In this document: positions 21,521 through 30,947 of the stretch, piece by piece
Position numbering within the stretch: position 1 is the stretch's first letter
Layout: the number at the start of each line of letters is the position of its first letter
DNA from: Harmothoe impar
Taxonomy: Eukaryota > Annelida > Polychaeta > Phyllodocida > Polynoidae
Direction of reading: 5' to 3'
NCBI GenBank assembly: GCA_947462335.1
Contig: OX381715.1
Coordinates: 41,206,650-41,270,649 of the forward strand
Length of the DNA: 64,000 nt
The notes under the pieces: generated by a model
Told to the model about the DNA's origin: nothing
Database searches by the model: none
The model's input: only the letters and a program-made list of their open reading frames with translations
Position numbers and translations under genes: made by a program

Positions 21521-22275
21521 TGTTAAGCCCTTATCCTACAAAATTGCTCTTATCCTACAAAAAAAATATAGGTTTGTAGTGTAAGGGCTGTCAGCCAGGC
21601 CCTTACCCTACAAAACTTGCCCTTATCCTACAAAACACCTGTCAGGCCCTTATCCTACAAAATTGCCCTTATCCTACGAAAATATATAGTTTTGTAGGAT
21701 AAGGCCTGTCAGTCAGGCCCTTATCCTACAAAATTGCCCTTATCCTACAAAGCCTATACTATTTTTGTAGGATATGGGCAGTCAGTTAAGCCCTTATCCT
21801 ACCAAATTGCCCTTATCCTTCAAAACCTATATAAGGGAGGATTTGTAAGATAAGGGCTATCAGTCAGGCTCTTTAAATAAATGAACTACACCCAGACAAC
21901 CCTAATTTTCATATATTTCACAAGAAAATCTAATGAAACTGAGATTTTAGGAGCAATCCTGGTGGCCATTTTGGATTACACAAGGAAATCAAATAAACTT
22001 AATCCTACAGCATACCTGTATGCCCTATGCCTCTGGGCCAGACCCGATGACAAAATAACTTAAAAATCAGGAACATTTTTGTAGGATAAGGGCAATTTTG
22101 TAGGATAAGGGCCTGACTGATTGCCCTTATCCTACAAAATACATAGGATTTGTAGAGTAAGGGCAAACTTTTTGAAGGATAAGGGCTGATTTTGTAGGAT
22201 AAGAGCTTAACTGACTGCCCTTGTACTATACATTTTTGTAGGATAAGGGCAATTGTGTAGGATAAGGGCCTTACA
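21521..22275. mobile_element. 755-bp inverted-repeat element built of CCCTTATCCTACAAAA units
   Basis: Both flanks read CGGTG (21516-21520 and 22276-22280; ACGGTG if one extra base is included). Ends are TGTTAAGCCCTTATCC and its near complement GGATAAGGGCCTTACA. Each half contains many GCCCTTATCCTACAAAATT-type units in opposing orientations, with about 200 bp of unique centre (21870-22070). A related uninterrupted locus at 38932-38962 shows the empty site, confirming insertion. No transposase. Confidence 0.88.
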
Positions 22276-22280
22276 CGGTG

Positions 22281-22600
22281 CCTCTTGGGTTGGAGGATGA
22301 GGATAAAGGAGGGACACAGTAATCAGCCTAGTAACTAATGGCCACATACGTGACATCTGCATGTTTTACACAGGCCCTACAGGGGCTCTGTCTGCCTCTA
22401 CAGGAAGCCACTATAGGCAGCTAGTGGGGGATTACTTGGTACTTCTGTAGGATATTACTAGGAATATCCAGAAACCAGCTTTGGGTACTTTGACATAGTG
22501 ACCAAACTTGTGTTTTCTTGATATTGGGGGATGGGGTAGGGTGGTGGCCTTGTCTAATACTTAGCTATTAGACTTGGGATAGATGTCTCTTGGGACATTA
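22281..22600. repeat. dispersed repeat, copy 1
   Basis: With 21486-21520 it is paralogous to 38932-38962 plus about 39885-40185. Shared blocks include AATCAGCC-AGT-ACTAATGGCC, ACAGCTAGTGGGGATTACT and TTGATATTGGGGGATG. Non-coding and of unknown nature. 22601-23096 holds no gene I can support. Confidence 0.7.
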
Positions 22601-23096
22601 CCAAATGCTTGAAAAGTGACAAAACAATTGTTCCCCACAAGCTACGCATTCACAATGTAACATCACCTTGCTGTGTTTGTAACGCCACTTCACATCGAGC
22701 ATACTTTTCCATGGCCTAGATTCTGCTCTATCTGTAAGTTAGCCTCGAAGCTCCTGCGTTATTTTTGTCCTATACCAGTATATATATATTATGGGTGTTG
22801 CACATGCACAGCTACCATCCATACTTACAGGGGAGGAATGTTTTTGTAGTGCTCATGATAGCTCATGTATAAACTTGTTTCCTATCTGCTGGTAATGTAT
22901 GGGGTATAACTGTAGCAGGGGAAATCAGTACTGAATATTGTATTCCTTGTTTTTTGTCCTTTGTTGAGGGATTGAAGGACTTGTCTTTATCACATCCTTC
23001 CCATATAGGCTTCGTGGGATACTGCCCCAGCCCCCTATTGTGAAATACAACAGAGACAGTATCAATGGGCGTTGGCATTTGTTTATATATTCATGT

Positions 23097-23596
23097 CACC
23101 CAAAACATAAATTTCATATTTGTACAACCTCAGTATTTTAGACAGAATGTCCTTGATCTTTTTCCAAAACAAGTCAAAGTCTCCTTTTGGAGGTCTGTAC
23201 ACGTTTAATATCAAAATATTCTTCTTTTGTTTCTCTAATTATCATGACAGGGAGCGATTCTAATTCTTGGGTACTAATTACCTGAATATCCTGACAACAA
23301 GTTCCAGTATACTCGTTCTTGTCATATGTAATAAGTCCTCCTGACTTCTTTAGTTTGCCGTTTTCCTTCCAAGGCCTGTCAGATCTTATAGTTTGATACC
23401 CTTCAAGCCTATAATTACCAGTAATATTCTTTTCCTCTAGCCACGTTTCAGAACATGTGATGACATCTAAGGCACAATTATCAAACATTATTTTAACGTT
23501 TTCTATACAATTTCTAATACTGTGTAGGTTTATAAGTGACATATGAAAACCCCAATCCTTTGCAAAACTCCCAACTTCTTTATGGACCTTGGTCAT
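23097..23596 (-). pseudogene. LINE-C ORF2 start: apurinic-type endonuclease domain, truncated
   Basis: Starts with ATG at 23596. INLHSIRNCIENVK, ITCSETWLEE, GYQTIRSDRPW and GGLITYDKNEYTG give the N-terminal half of the exonuclease-endonuclease-phosphatase fold; SETW is the catalytic Glu box. A frameshift near 23215 changes frame. The other frame continues with LNVYRPPKGDFD and VLGDMNI (the GDFN-like box) to about 23097, where homology ends. No RT follows on the minus strand, so the 3' half was lost by deletion or rearrangement, not by the usual 5' truncation. Confidence 0.85.
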
Positions 23597-23826
23597 TGAT
23601 ATAAGTCTCCCTAAATGTGATCCTTATCCCTCCCCATTCCTCCCTATATGATGGATTCCTACATGAAATGAGAATGTTGTAAAAAAAATAAAAGGCAGTC
23701 AAAACTGCAGCTTTATATATCATGGGTCAATATAGAGGCTATAGCACCTGACAGGCCTAGGATATAGAAAAAAAGAATGCTAAAAGAATACTAATAATAT
23801 TAGTTTTCCAATGTCTCCCTTATATT

Positions 23827-24930
23827 TTACATAACAATTTCACTTGCATCTTTCAAAGCCCAGCCAGAGCTCCAGTATGTGTCACCGGTAGTAGCTTCAT
23901 ACAGATGACCGTCAGTACCCTTCAGCTGTTTCCATAGTGATACATCCCCATACTTAATTCTCTGAATCATTTTCATGGTGGGCCTCTCCCTTGCTTCCCA
24001 CTCCTTGTTATCGATGATTCTAGAGGCCTTTCTCTTGGCTTCATATGGGCAGATTGTGGTTGCTATGTCAGCTGCTAGTAACTACTCTCTGTGACTGGTA
24101 AAGAGACTCCGCTGTTGAGTATAGATTTCCTCGGTACATAATGTCCACTTTGTGGAAATAAGACAAGAATGAGGCCAGGCCCTGGAAAGCAATCCCTTCT
24201 TTCACTTTCCTTGTTTTACAATCGCTCAGCCCATGACCCTTTGGAAGTGACTCAAGCTGGTTGTAGTTGTACCTATTGTTGCCAACTAATTGGTGCATTC
24301 CTCTCTGCTGAGCCTCTCCTCCATTAGCCCTGATATAACCCGCCAACTGTCTCATATCTCTCTGCTTGCGCTGGTCACCTGGGGTCAAGTCGTCGTTGAT
24401 GTAGGTCTTTCTCCACCTTCCAATATCCCTCAGGTTCTTCAACCCCTTTGACAATCTCAATCTTTTGGGACATGTTACTTAACTTGAACATGATAGGCCT
24501 AGGCCTCGCGTCACCGTGGTTGATCCTGCCGATTCTGTATATCTGGTGGGTAGCAGTATGGTTGTAGCTCACTTGGAGATCTCCCAACAGCTCATCGATC
24601 TGCCTCACTGTATCATTGTCATCCTGCTCTGGCATTCCAGTTATGATCAGGTTACGTGACCGTTTCTCTCGTTCAAAATCCGCTACCTTTTCCTCAAGGA
24701 CCTCGATGGATTTGTCCTTCTGGGCATGCAATGCGTAAGCCTTGTTCACTTCCAAATCCAACAATTTGAATTTTTTCCTATGCTTAGTAACCCTTTCCTC
24801 GAGTATCAGGTTCTTGCTTTCCAGTTCAATCCTTTTCTGGTCAAAGCATTCCACTTGGTCCTGAAGACCCACTACGACCTCAGCGAGCTGGAAGGTGGGT
24901 CCAGCATGATGTCCGAATATCGCTCACTTG
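23827..24930 (-). pseudogene. LINE-C ORF1: coiled coil, RRM-like domain and C-terminal NADAR (YbiA-like) domain
   Basis: Minus strand, 240 bp upstream of the LINE-C endonuclease ATG. Piece one (24872-24375) has a coiled coil rich in Lys/Glu/Leu, then RSRNLIITGMPEQDDND and IYRIGRINHGDARPRPIMFKL, the RRM-like core of L1/CR1-type ORF1 proteins. Piece two (24460-24068) continues in another frame with YIRANGGEAQQRG, then FQGLASFLSYFHKVDI and YSTAESLYQ. After a frameshift near 24070 the third frame runs to TAA at 23827 with YEAKRKASRII, WEAREGPTMKMIQ-like spacing, LKGTDGHLYEATTGDTYW. Order and spacing match NADAR proteins: LSNF-like start, S-x-E-x(3)-Q box, EAKR helix, final E-(S/T)-x(2)-D-x(2)-W box. 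NADAR members are N-glycosidases acting on riboflavin intermediates or removing ADP-ribose from nucleic-acid guanine. Two frameshifts suggest a dead copy, though sequence error is possible. Confidence 0.75.
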
Positions 24931-25128
24931 ACGCACTGCTTGAAAATTCCAAGTTGGCTGTAATTCACCCAAAGAAGAGATTACCAGAATTAAAAGACCA
25001 CACTATCTTCACTGGAGTCTAATACGTCAGCTGTTGTAGGTAGGTGACCTGTAATGTCCTAGAGTCTCGTGATTTTCGTCAGTGTTGTGCCTGTCAGGTG
25101 CAGCACGTCGTACTACGTTGACTCCATT

Positions 25129-26051
25129 TTACTTTTTTGATGATTGTTGGCCGCCCCGGGATGACTGTTGGCCGCCCCCCTTCAGCCCCCGGGCATGTGT
25201 GGTACCAGAATACCTGAGGTGAAAGTTGGAGATATTAGTGTCAATCCCCACAAAACATTTGACACAGCCCTTATTAAATCTTTTTTCCGCGTTGGATTGA
25301 ATCTCTGCGTCATATGACACCAAGGCCTTGACGTCGTAGATGCCTTGACTGGACATGGTTGCTATGTAGCGGACATGGGCCTGAATTCCCTTGGTGGAGT
25401 CCCCCCTATCCTCCATGTCGTCGATAAGACAAGTCAGTAACACAATGAGCTTCTCCGCTGTGTCCACAGCATGTGCCTTTTTACGCTCAGAATCAGGCAA
25501 GTAGCATAGGATGTCAAACCTACTCTTCTTCCTTTCTGTGCGGGGAATCAGGCCGCCAGAAAATCGTCCCGATTCTCCCAGAGTGCCGGCTCGTCAGTAT
25601 GGCCACCACTGCGGTGTCGGCCAACATTCTGACGACCAGCAGTAGTGACGCCATCCTTGCCTCCATCTTGAATTCTGCCGCCGTCACTCGTCTGCAGCGT
25701 AGGATCCCTGGACTTTTTCAGTTCCAAGGGTAAATCCTTCATCATGGCCTGCATACATTTCATGGACTCACTCATGGACTGGGCCATTGCAGATGATGAC
25801 GCCATGGTCTCCTTCATGGCCTCCGCTAGGAGCAAGGCCTCACTCTTACCACCGGCCGCTAGCAGACCCTCGCCGCTACCTCCAGGTAAGGTCTCCTGTG
25901 GAGGCTTTTTCTTAGAAGGTGTTCTCTTATCCGGGTTGGGAGTATTACACCGTGGACAAGCATTCATATTCCCATGGTACTCTTTCCCACAGAAAGTTTG
26001 GCAAATCACCTGCCAGGGTTCCATTGGTACATCATCTGTATTCCCCAGCAC
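25129..26051 (-). pseudogene. LINE-C upstream ORF: zinc-finger/RGG-like protein in two frames
   Basis: Frame one (26051-25548) starts MLGNTDDVPMEPWQVICQTFCGKEYHGN and has four Cys arranged CxxxC-x(10)-CxxC, a plausible zinc ribbon, then a Lys/Pro-rich basic stretch and a Met/Ala-rich helix. Frame two (25500-25129) continues with a helical region (AEKLIVLLTCLIDDMEDRG), two more Cys (GCVKCF) and a short RGGQQSS repeat at the C-terminus. The gap between them (25501-25547) looks like a frameshift. Lying just upstream of ORF1 on the same strand, it is likely a 5' ORF or N-terminal extension of the LINE, possibly nucleic-acid binding. I do not recognise the family. Confidence 0.55.
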
Positions 26052-26746
26052 CAGTACCGCATGTATAAAGGCTCAGGCAACCAACAAATAGTTTGCTTAT
26101 TGTTCCTTTCAAGCAGTCCTCTGGTCTAGACAAGGTGCAATTTGTAGAAGGGGAGAATGGGTTTCTTTAAAGTTACCATTTTTCTGCTAGAGTTAATCAC
26201 TGATATACCATTTTAAAACAATAGTGGGGATTCCCTCCCCTAGAGGCGTAGACATCCTTTCACCCTCCCCCTCCAGATTGAAAAACTGCTTGTGTGTATG
26301 TATTTTAAAACATAATTATATATAGTAACGAACTGACTTTTTGCTAAAACCAGGTGAAAATCTCCCCCCCCCCGCCCCATCACCACCAAGAGGGGTAGAA
26401 ATCCCCCCCCCCCCTCCCCACTTGCGGCTGGTCAAGTGGTTGATATTGTTTACGTTTATCCCCCGCTAAACAGAGCAAAGTCCCATCCCCTTTCGGTTGT
26501 TAGTCTCAAGTTGGTACATGAGATGAGTGGAATGAAAAAAAAGATTTCCCTAAACAGATGAGTCATAATGTTCACAAATAACATATTCCTCTCTGTTCCA
26601 ATTTTGCTATAATCAGATTTTATTGCCTAGTATATATATAATATATGGCCATTTTGGAATAAAAGCGTGCATGTTTTATTCTCCCCACTGAAAATATACT
26701 AGAAAAGCCCATGGTTCTGGGACATTGGATCCCTTTGTGACCTATT
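26052..26746. other. no gene; homopolymer C tracts
   Basis: Contains interrupted poly-C/poly-G-poor runs at 26225-26280 and 26365-26420 and AT-rich stretches. Short frames only. Confidence 0.6.
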
Positions 26747-27127
26747 AATATAAGATTAATCGAGTACTTACCATTTATATAAGTATGAAGATTAATCGTT
26801 GTTCTTCGAGAGACAGATAAACATATCTGTTGAGTACACAGGAGAGGGGCTACGTCACTTCCGGTAGTCAGATTAGCGCCCACATGCAGTGAATCTTTTG
26901 CTGAAAATAAAACATCTGGAAATAGTACACAGTAGTGCTCTTTTTACTTTGTCTAAATAGCACCCACATGAGTAGGTGAGAGATTATACCGTTAGTAGTA
27001 ATCTTCTTCATCCTAGGGATTGATGGGTGGGCCTGTGTACTCAACAGATATGTTTATCTGTCTCTCGAAGAACAACGATTAATCTTCATACTTATATAAA
27101 TGGTAAGTACTCGATTAATCTTATATT
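26747..27127. repeat. perfect 96-bp inverted repeat with 189-bp spacer
   Basis: 26747-26842 is the reverse complement of 27032-27127. Each arm contains a short hairpin CAGATA-AAC-ATATCTG. The spacer begins AGAGGGGCTACGTCACTTCC, a block also found inverted at 38270-38300. The adjacent 27128-27168 matches 38296-38335 inverted. This looks like the ends of a DNA-element family; no ORF. Confidence 0.85.
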
Positions 27128-27563
27128 CTTCTTCGCGACAGTAAACATTCTGTCGACACAGGAGAATTCAAAGTTCAGCTAGATTCACTGCTTATTTCCC
27201 ATAATGTTACTCTCCCATAAAGGACTGTAACTTCTCATATAGGATAACAGAAAATAGATACTTTATTTCACCTTAAGGTGATGTTCTATTGCCTTGTGAT
27301 ATGGTTTTGACTAGGTTGCATGACATTTTGCTATATAGCAAAGAAGGCATAACTGCCATACAGTTCACCACAGCTGTGGCAGTGTAATTGTCCATCATAG
27401 AAAAAGTTTTATCACATACAGATACTGCTGCCTCTAGTAAGGCTTATGACTATGATCAGCCAATAGAGTTCATACAAACTATCGTTACGGCAAAAAGGCC
27501 AAAATTCTCCCCTTTTGAGGTGTGTCTTTTCCCCCAAAAAGGATCTGAAAATTTTGTTCCCAG
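27128..27563. other. terminal-motif fragment, then no recognised gene
   Basis: 27128-27168 carries TTCTTCTTCGCGACAGTAAA and a 6-bp hairpin CGACAG/CTGTCG, identical to the reverse complement of 38296-38335. The rest holds only short frames and may be 3' sequence of the YR gene next to it. Confidence 0.55.
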
Positions 27564-28742
27564 CTACTCGATAGAGTCCTCCAGGAGGATCCTGGCTAGC
27601 GTCTTGGGATGCTTGGGGTTCTCGATAGGCTTGTTGTAGTGCTTAGCCATGGTCTTGGCACCTTTCCAAGACCCATGTCTAAGCAAAACAGCAGTCGATA
27701 CACCGAGTCTCCCTCCCGCAGAGGTGCTGGCACCCCTGGTGGAGTGAGCTCGGTATACCCTGGTGTCCACCCCAGCTGCGGAAAGCACCGCAAGGACCCA
27801 TCTCTTTGATGAGTCCTGCCCAATCTCGCCAAATGGCTTGCGGAAGGACAAGAAGAGCGAGTGTTTCCTTCGCCCTTCCTTGTCCAACCTGACTGGCTCC
27901 GTGACCCGCATGTAACGTTTCAGGGCACAGACGACGCACAGAGTCTCCTCCTCGTGGAACGGTTCCAGGACCAGTTCTTTGAGGGGTTCCCCCGTACGCG
28001 CTGTTTTCATCAGACCCTTCAGAACGAAACGCGCAGACCCCGAATCCAGCCAAGTCAGATTGCGGAGATCAAGCGCTGGGATGACCTGGCCTCTTTGGCC
28101 CGACACCAGCAGAATCAGCATCGTTAGCTTGAACCCCAAGAACTGGGTGGACAAGCCTTCATTGGCACCCCAACTCTGGAACATGCTGAACACCAGCCTA
28201 ATATCCCAGAACTTGTTATATCTGGGAGAAGGAGGATTCCTTCTATAGGCGGTGCGGACGGCCCTGCACACCCAATAATGGGTGCCCATGGTCTTCCCGT
28301 TGTCAAGGTTTTTCACTAAAACCGACAACGCACATCTGGCAGCGTTAACAGTGCCAATAGCCCTGCCCTTTTCCGAAAGCAAGCGGTGGAAACGACAAAC
28401 CTCCAAAGTCGTGGTTGACAGCTGCAACGTGTATGTCATGATTGACAGCTGCAACGTGTACAACGTGGTTGACAGCTGCAACGTGTCGGCATGTTTGACA
28501 GCTGCAAGGTCTATGACGTGTTTAACAGCTGCAACATCTACATCGTTATAGACAGATGTAACATCCTGGTTGACGGCTGCAACTTCTAAGACGTGATTGA
28601 CAGCTGCAACGTCTAAGACGTGATTGACAGCTGCAACGTGTACGACGTGATTGACAGCTGACGTGTTTACAATATAAATGTCATCTGCAACGTCTACTAC
28701 TTGATTGACATCACATGTTTGCCGGCGGATTGACAGCTGCAA
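27564..28742 (-). CDS. DIRS-type tyrosine recombinase fused in frame to minisatellite-encoded N-terminus
   Basis: 392 codons. The first ~115 residues are translated minisatellite (VAAVNHV-type nonapeptides). From about 28400 downward the sequence is recombinase: a core-binding region (FHRLLSEKGRAIGTVNAARCALSVLV), then the catalytic Arg in LLVSGQRGQVI, the YRAHSTRGASTSAG box (His and Arg), RHGSW (His, Trp) and HYNKPI with the candidate Tyr. All catalytic positions are present. RT, RNase H and gag are absent, so this is a solo YR fragment of a DIRS element whose upstream part is replaced by the satellite, or a YR-only element. Whether the chimeric frame is expressed is unknown. Confidence 0.8.
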   Translation of the reverse strand: MQLSIRRQTCDVNQVVDVADDIYIVNTSAVNHVVHVAAVNHVLDVAAVNHVLEVAAVNQDVTSVYNDVDVAAVKHVIDLAAVKHADTLQLSTTLYTLQLSIMTYTLQLSTTTLEVCRFHRLLSEKGRAIGTVNAARCALSVLVKNLDNGKTMGTHYWVCRAVRTAYRRNPPSPRYNKFWDIRLVFSMFQSWGANEGLSTQFLGFKLTMLILLVSGQRGQVIPALDLRNLTWLDSGSARFVLKGLMKTARTGEPLKELVLEPFHEEETLCVVCALKRYMRVTEPVRLDKEGRRKHSLFLSFRKPFGEIGQDSSKRWVLAVLSAAGVDTRVYRAHSTRGASTSAGGRLGVSTAVLLRHGSWKGAKTMAKHYNKPIENPKHPKTLARILLEDSIE

Positions 28743-30947
28743 CGTCTAGGACGTTATTGACAGATGCAATGTCTACGACATGGTTGACATCTGCAACGTC
28801 TATGACATGGTTGACATCTGCAACATCTTCTACGTGATTGACAGCTGCAACGTGTACAACATGATTGGCAGCTGCAACGTGTACGATGTGATTGATACCT
28901 GCAACATGTATGACGTGATTGACCTCTGCAACGTGTACGACATGTTTGACAGCTGCAAGGTCTACGTGTTTGACAGCTGCAACGTCTACGACGTGATTGA
29001 CAGCTGTAATATCTACGCCATAGAATGTCGTCTGCAATATCTACAACATGATTGACAGCTTCCATGTCTGCCACGTAATTTACAGCTGTAGCGTTTACAA
29101 CATGAGAGAGAGCTGCATCATCAACAAATGTGATTCACAGCTGCTACATTTACCACGTGATTGTCATCTGCAACATGTGCGACTTACAGCTGCAACGTCT
29201 ACAACATGATTGGCAGTTGCAATAGCTACTATCTGAGTGACACCTATATCATTTACAACATAATTGACAGCTGCAACTTGCTTGACAGCTGCAAATGTCT
29301 TTATCGTGAGTGATAGCGGTAAAGTCTACAACATGATTGGCAGCTGCAACGTCTATGACGTGATTGACAGCTGCAATGTCTACAAAGTAATTGACACCTG
29401 CAACATCTGCGACTTGCTTGACAGGTGCAAACGTCTACTTCATGAATGACAGCGGCAACGTCTACAACATGATTGACAGCTGCAACTGAATGATACCCCA
29501 AAACAAAGAGGTACAAAACCCTAACCAGGTAAAGTGCACTCAAGTATCCACAACTCTTAAGTGATCCAAATTTGTGGGTCTTTTCGGAAACTAGTCCAAA
29601 CCAAATACAAATCCGGACAGCGGCTGCGTCTGTGACGTGGATGAGGGCTTAGACAATTGGATACTTAAGAGTATATTGTCAACTGTAACATCTACGACGT
29701 GATGGGCAGCTGCAACGTCTACGACCTGATTGCCAGCTGCAACGTCTACGACCTGATTGTCAGCTGCAACGTCTACAACCTGATGGCCAGCTGCAACGTC
29801 TACGGCCTGATTGTCAGCTGCAACGTCTAAGACGTGATTGACAGCTGCTCCTTCTACGACGTGATTGTCAGCGGCAACATCTACGACGTGATTGACAGCT
29901 GCAACGTCTACGACGATTTGACATGCAATCGTCTATGACGTGATTGACAGCTGCTATGTCTACGACATGATTGACAGCTGTAACGTCTATGACGTGATTG
30001 ACAGCTGCAAATTCTACAACATAATTTTCAGCTGCAACGTCTACGACGTGATTGACAGCTGCAAAGTCTACTACGTGAATGACAGCTGCAACGTCTACGA
30101 CGTGATTGACAGCTGCAACGTCTACGACTTGAAAGACAGCTGCAACGTCTACGACGTGATTGACAGCTGCAACGTCTACGACTTGAAAGACAGCTGCAAC
30201 GTCTACGACGTGATTGACAGCTGCAACGTCTACGACTTGAAAGACAGCTGCAACGTCTATGACCTTATTGACAGCTGCAACGTCTACCGCGTGATTGGCA
30301 GCTGCAACGTCTACTACGTGATTGACAGCTGCAACGTCTACAACGTGATTGACAGCTGCAACGTCTACCACGTGCGCACCAGCGGCTACAACTCTCTTGA
30401 GCGCCAGCGGCTATGTATTTTATGTGAGTTCCAGTGGCTACGCCTCAGACGTGAGCGCCAGCAGCTACATCTGCGAAGTCCTAGAAGAACATAGTCTTAA
30501 TGTGCGCCAGCTGATATCGAGGCCAGCATCTATGCCTCCAACATGAGCGCCAGCAGCTATGTCTGCGACATCCCTAACATGGACTGGATGTGCGCCAGCT
30601 AGTATCAAGCGTCAGTGGCTAGATCTAGGGCATGATTGGCATCAACAATAACGCCATCAATGTGAGCATCATTAACGTGAGACCATTAATGTGAGCAACA
30701 GCTGTCACATCTGGGATGCGAGCAACATCGCCTGCTTGTGGGACGCGAGCGCCAGCGGCCACGTCTGGAACGAGAGCGCCAGCGGCCACGTCTGGGATGC
30801 GAGCTGCTATGTCTACTACATGATTGACAGCTGCAACGTCTAAGACGTGATTGACAGCTGCAAAGTCTACAACTTGATTGACAGCTGCAACGCCTACAAC
30901 GTGATTGACTGCTGCAAAGCCTACAATGTGATTGACAGCTGCAACGT
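28398..30947. repeat. 2.5-kb minisatellite, 27-bp unit
   Basis: The unit GTGATTGACAGCTGCAACGT... (27 bp, ending CTACGAC) repeats about 90 times with variation, most regular at 29690-30370. A subfamily with GCGCCAGCGGCTACG runs about 30375-30800. A non-repeat island occupies 29490-29690, flanked by inverted matches around AAGTATCC / GGATACTT. Because 27 is a multiple of three the array stays open on both strands, giving frames of 184 codons (+, 29940-30494) and 167 codons (-, 29868-30371) that I do not consider genes. Each unit has a CAGCTG E-box. Confidence 0.93.

Noticed and set aside
22863..23078. 71-codon minus frame considered as continuation of the LINE-C endonuclease
   Set aside because: It lacks the expected SDH region and does not resemble the family after the GDMN box.
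29868..30494. Long ORFs on both strands (167 and 184 codons) of nonapeptide repeats
   Set aside because: They follow from a 27-bp period lacking stops and have no start context or domain; not called as genes.
28398..30947. Possible CRISPR-like array of 27-bp units
   Set aside because: Units are contiguous with no unique spacers; it is a minisatellite in a eukaryotic genome.
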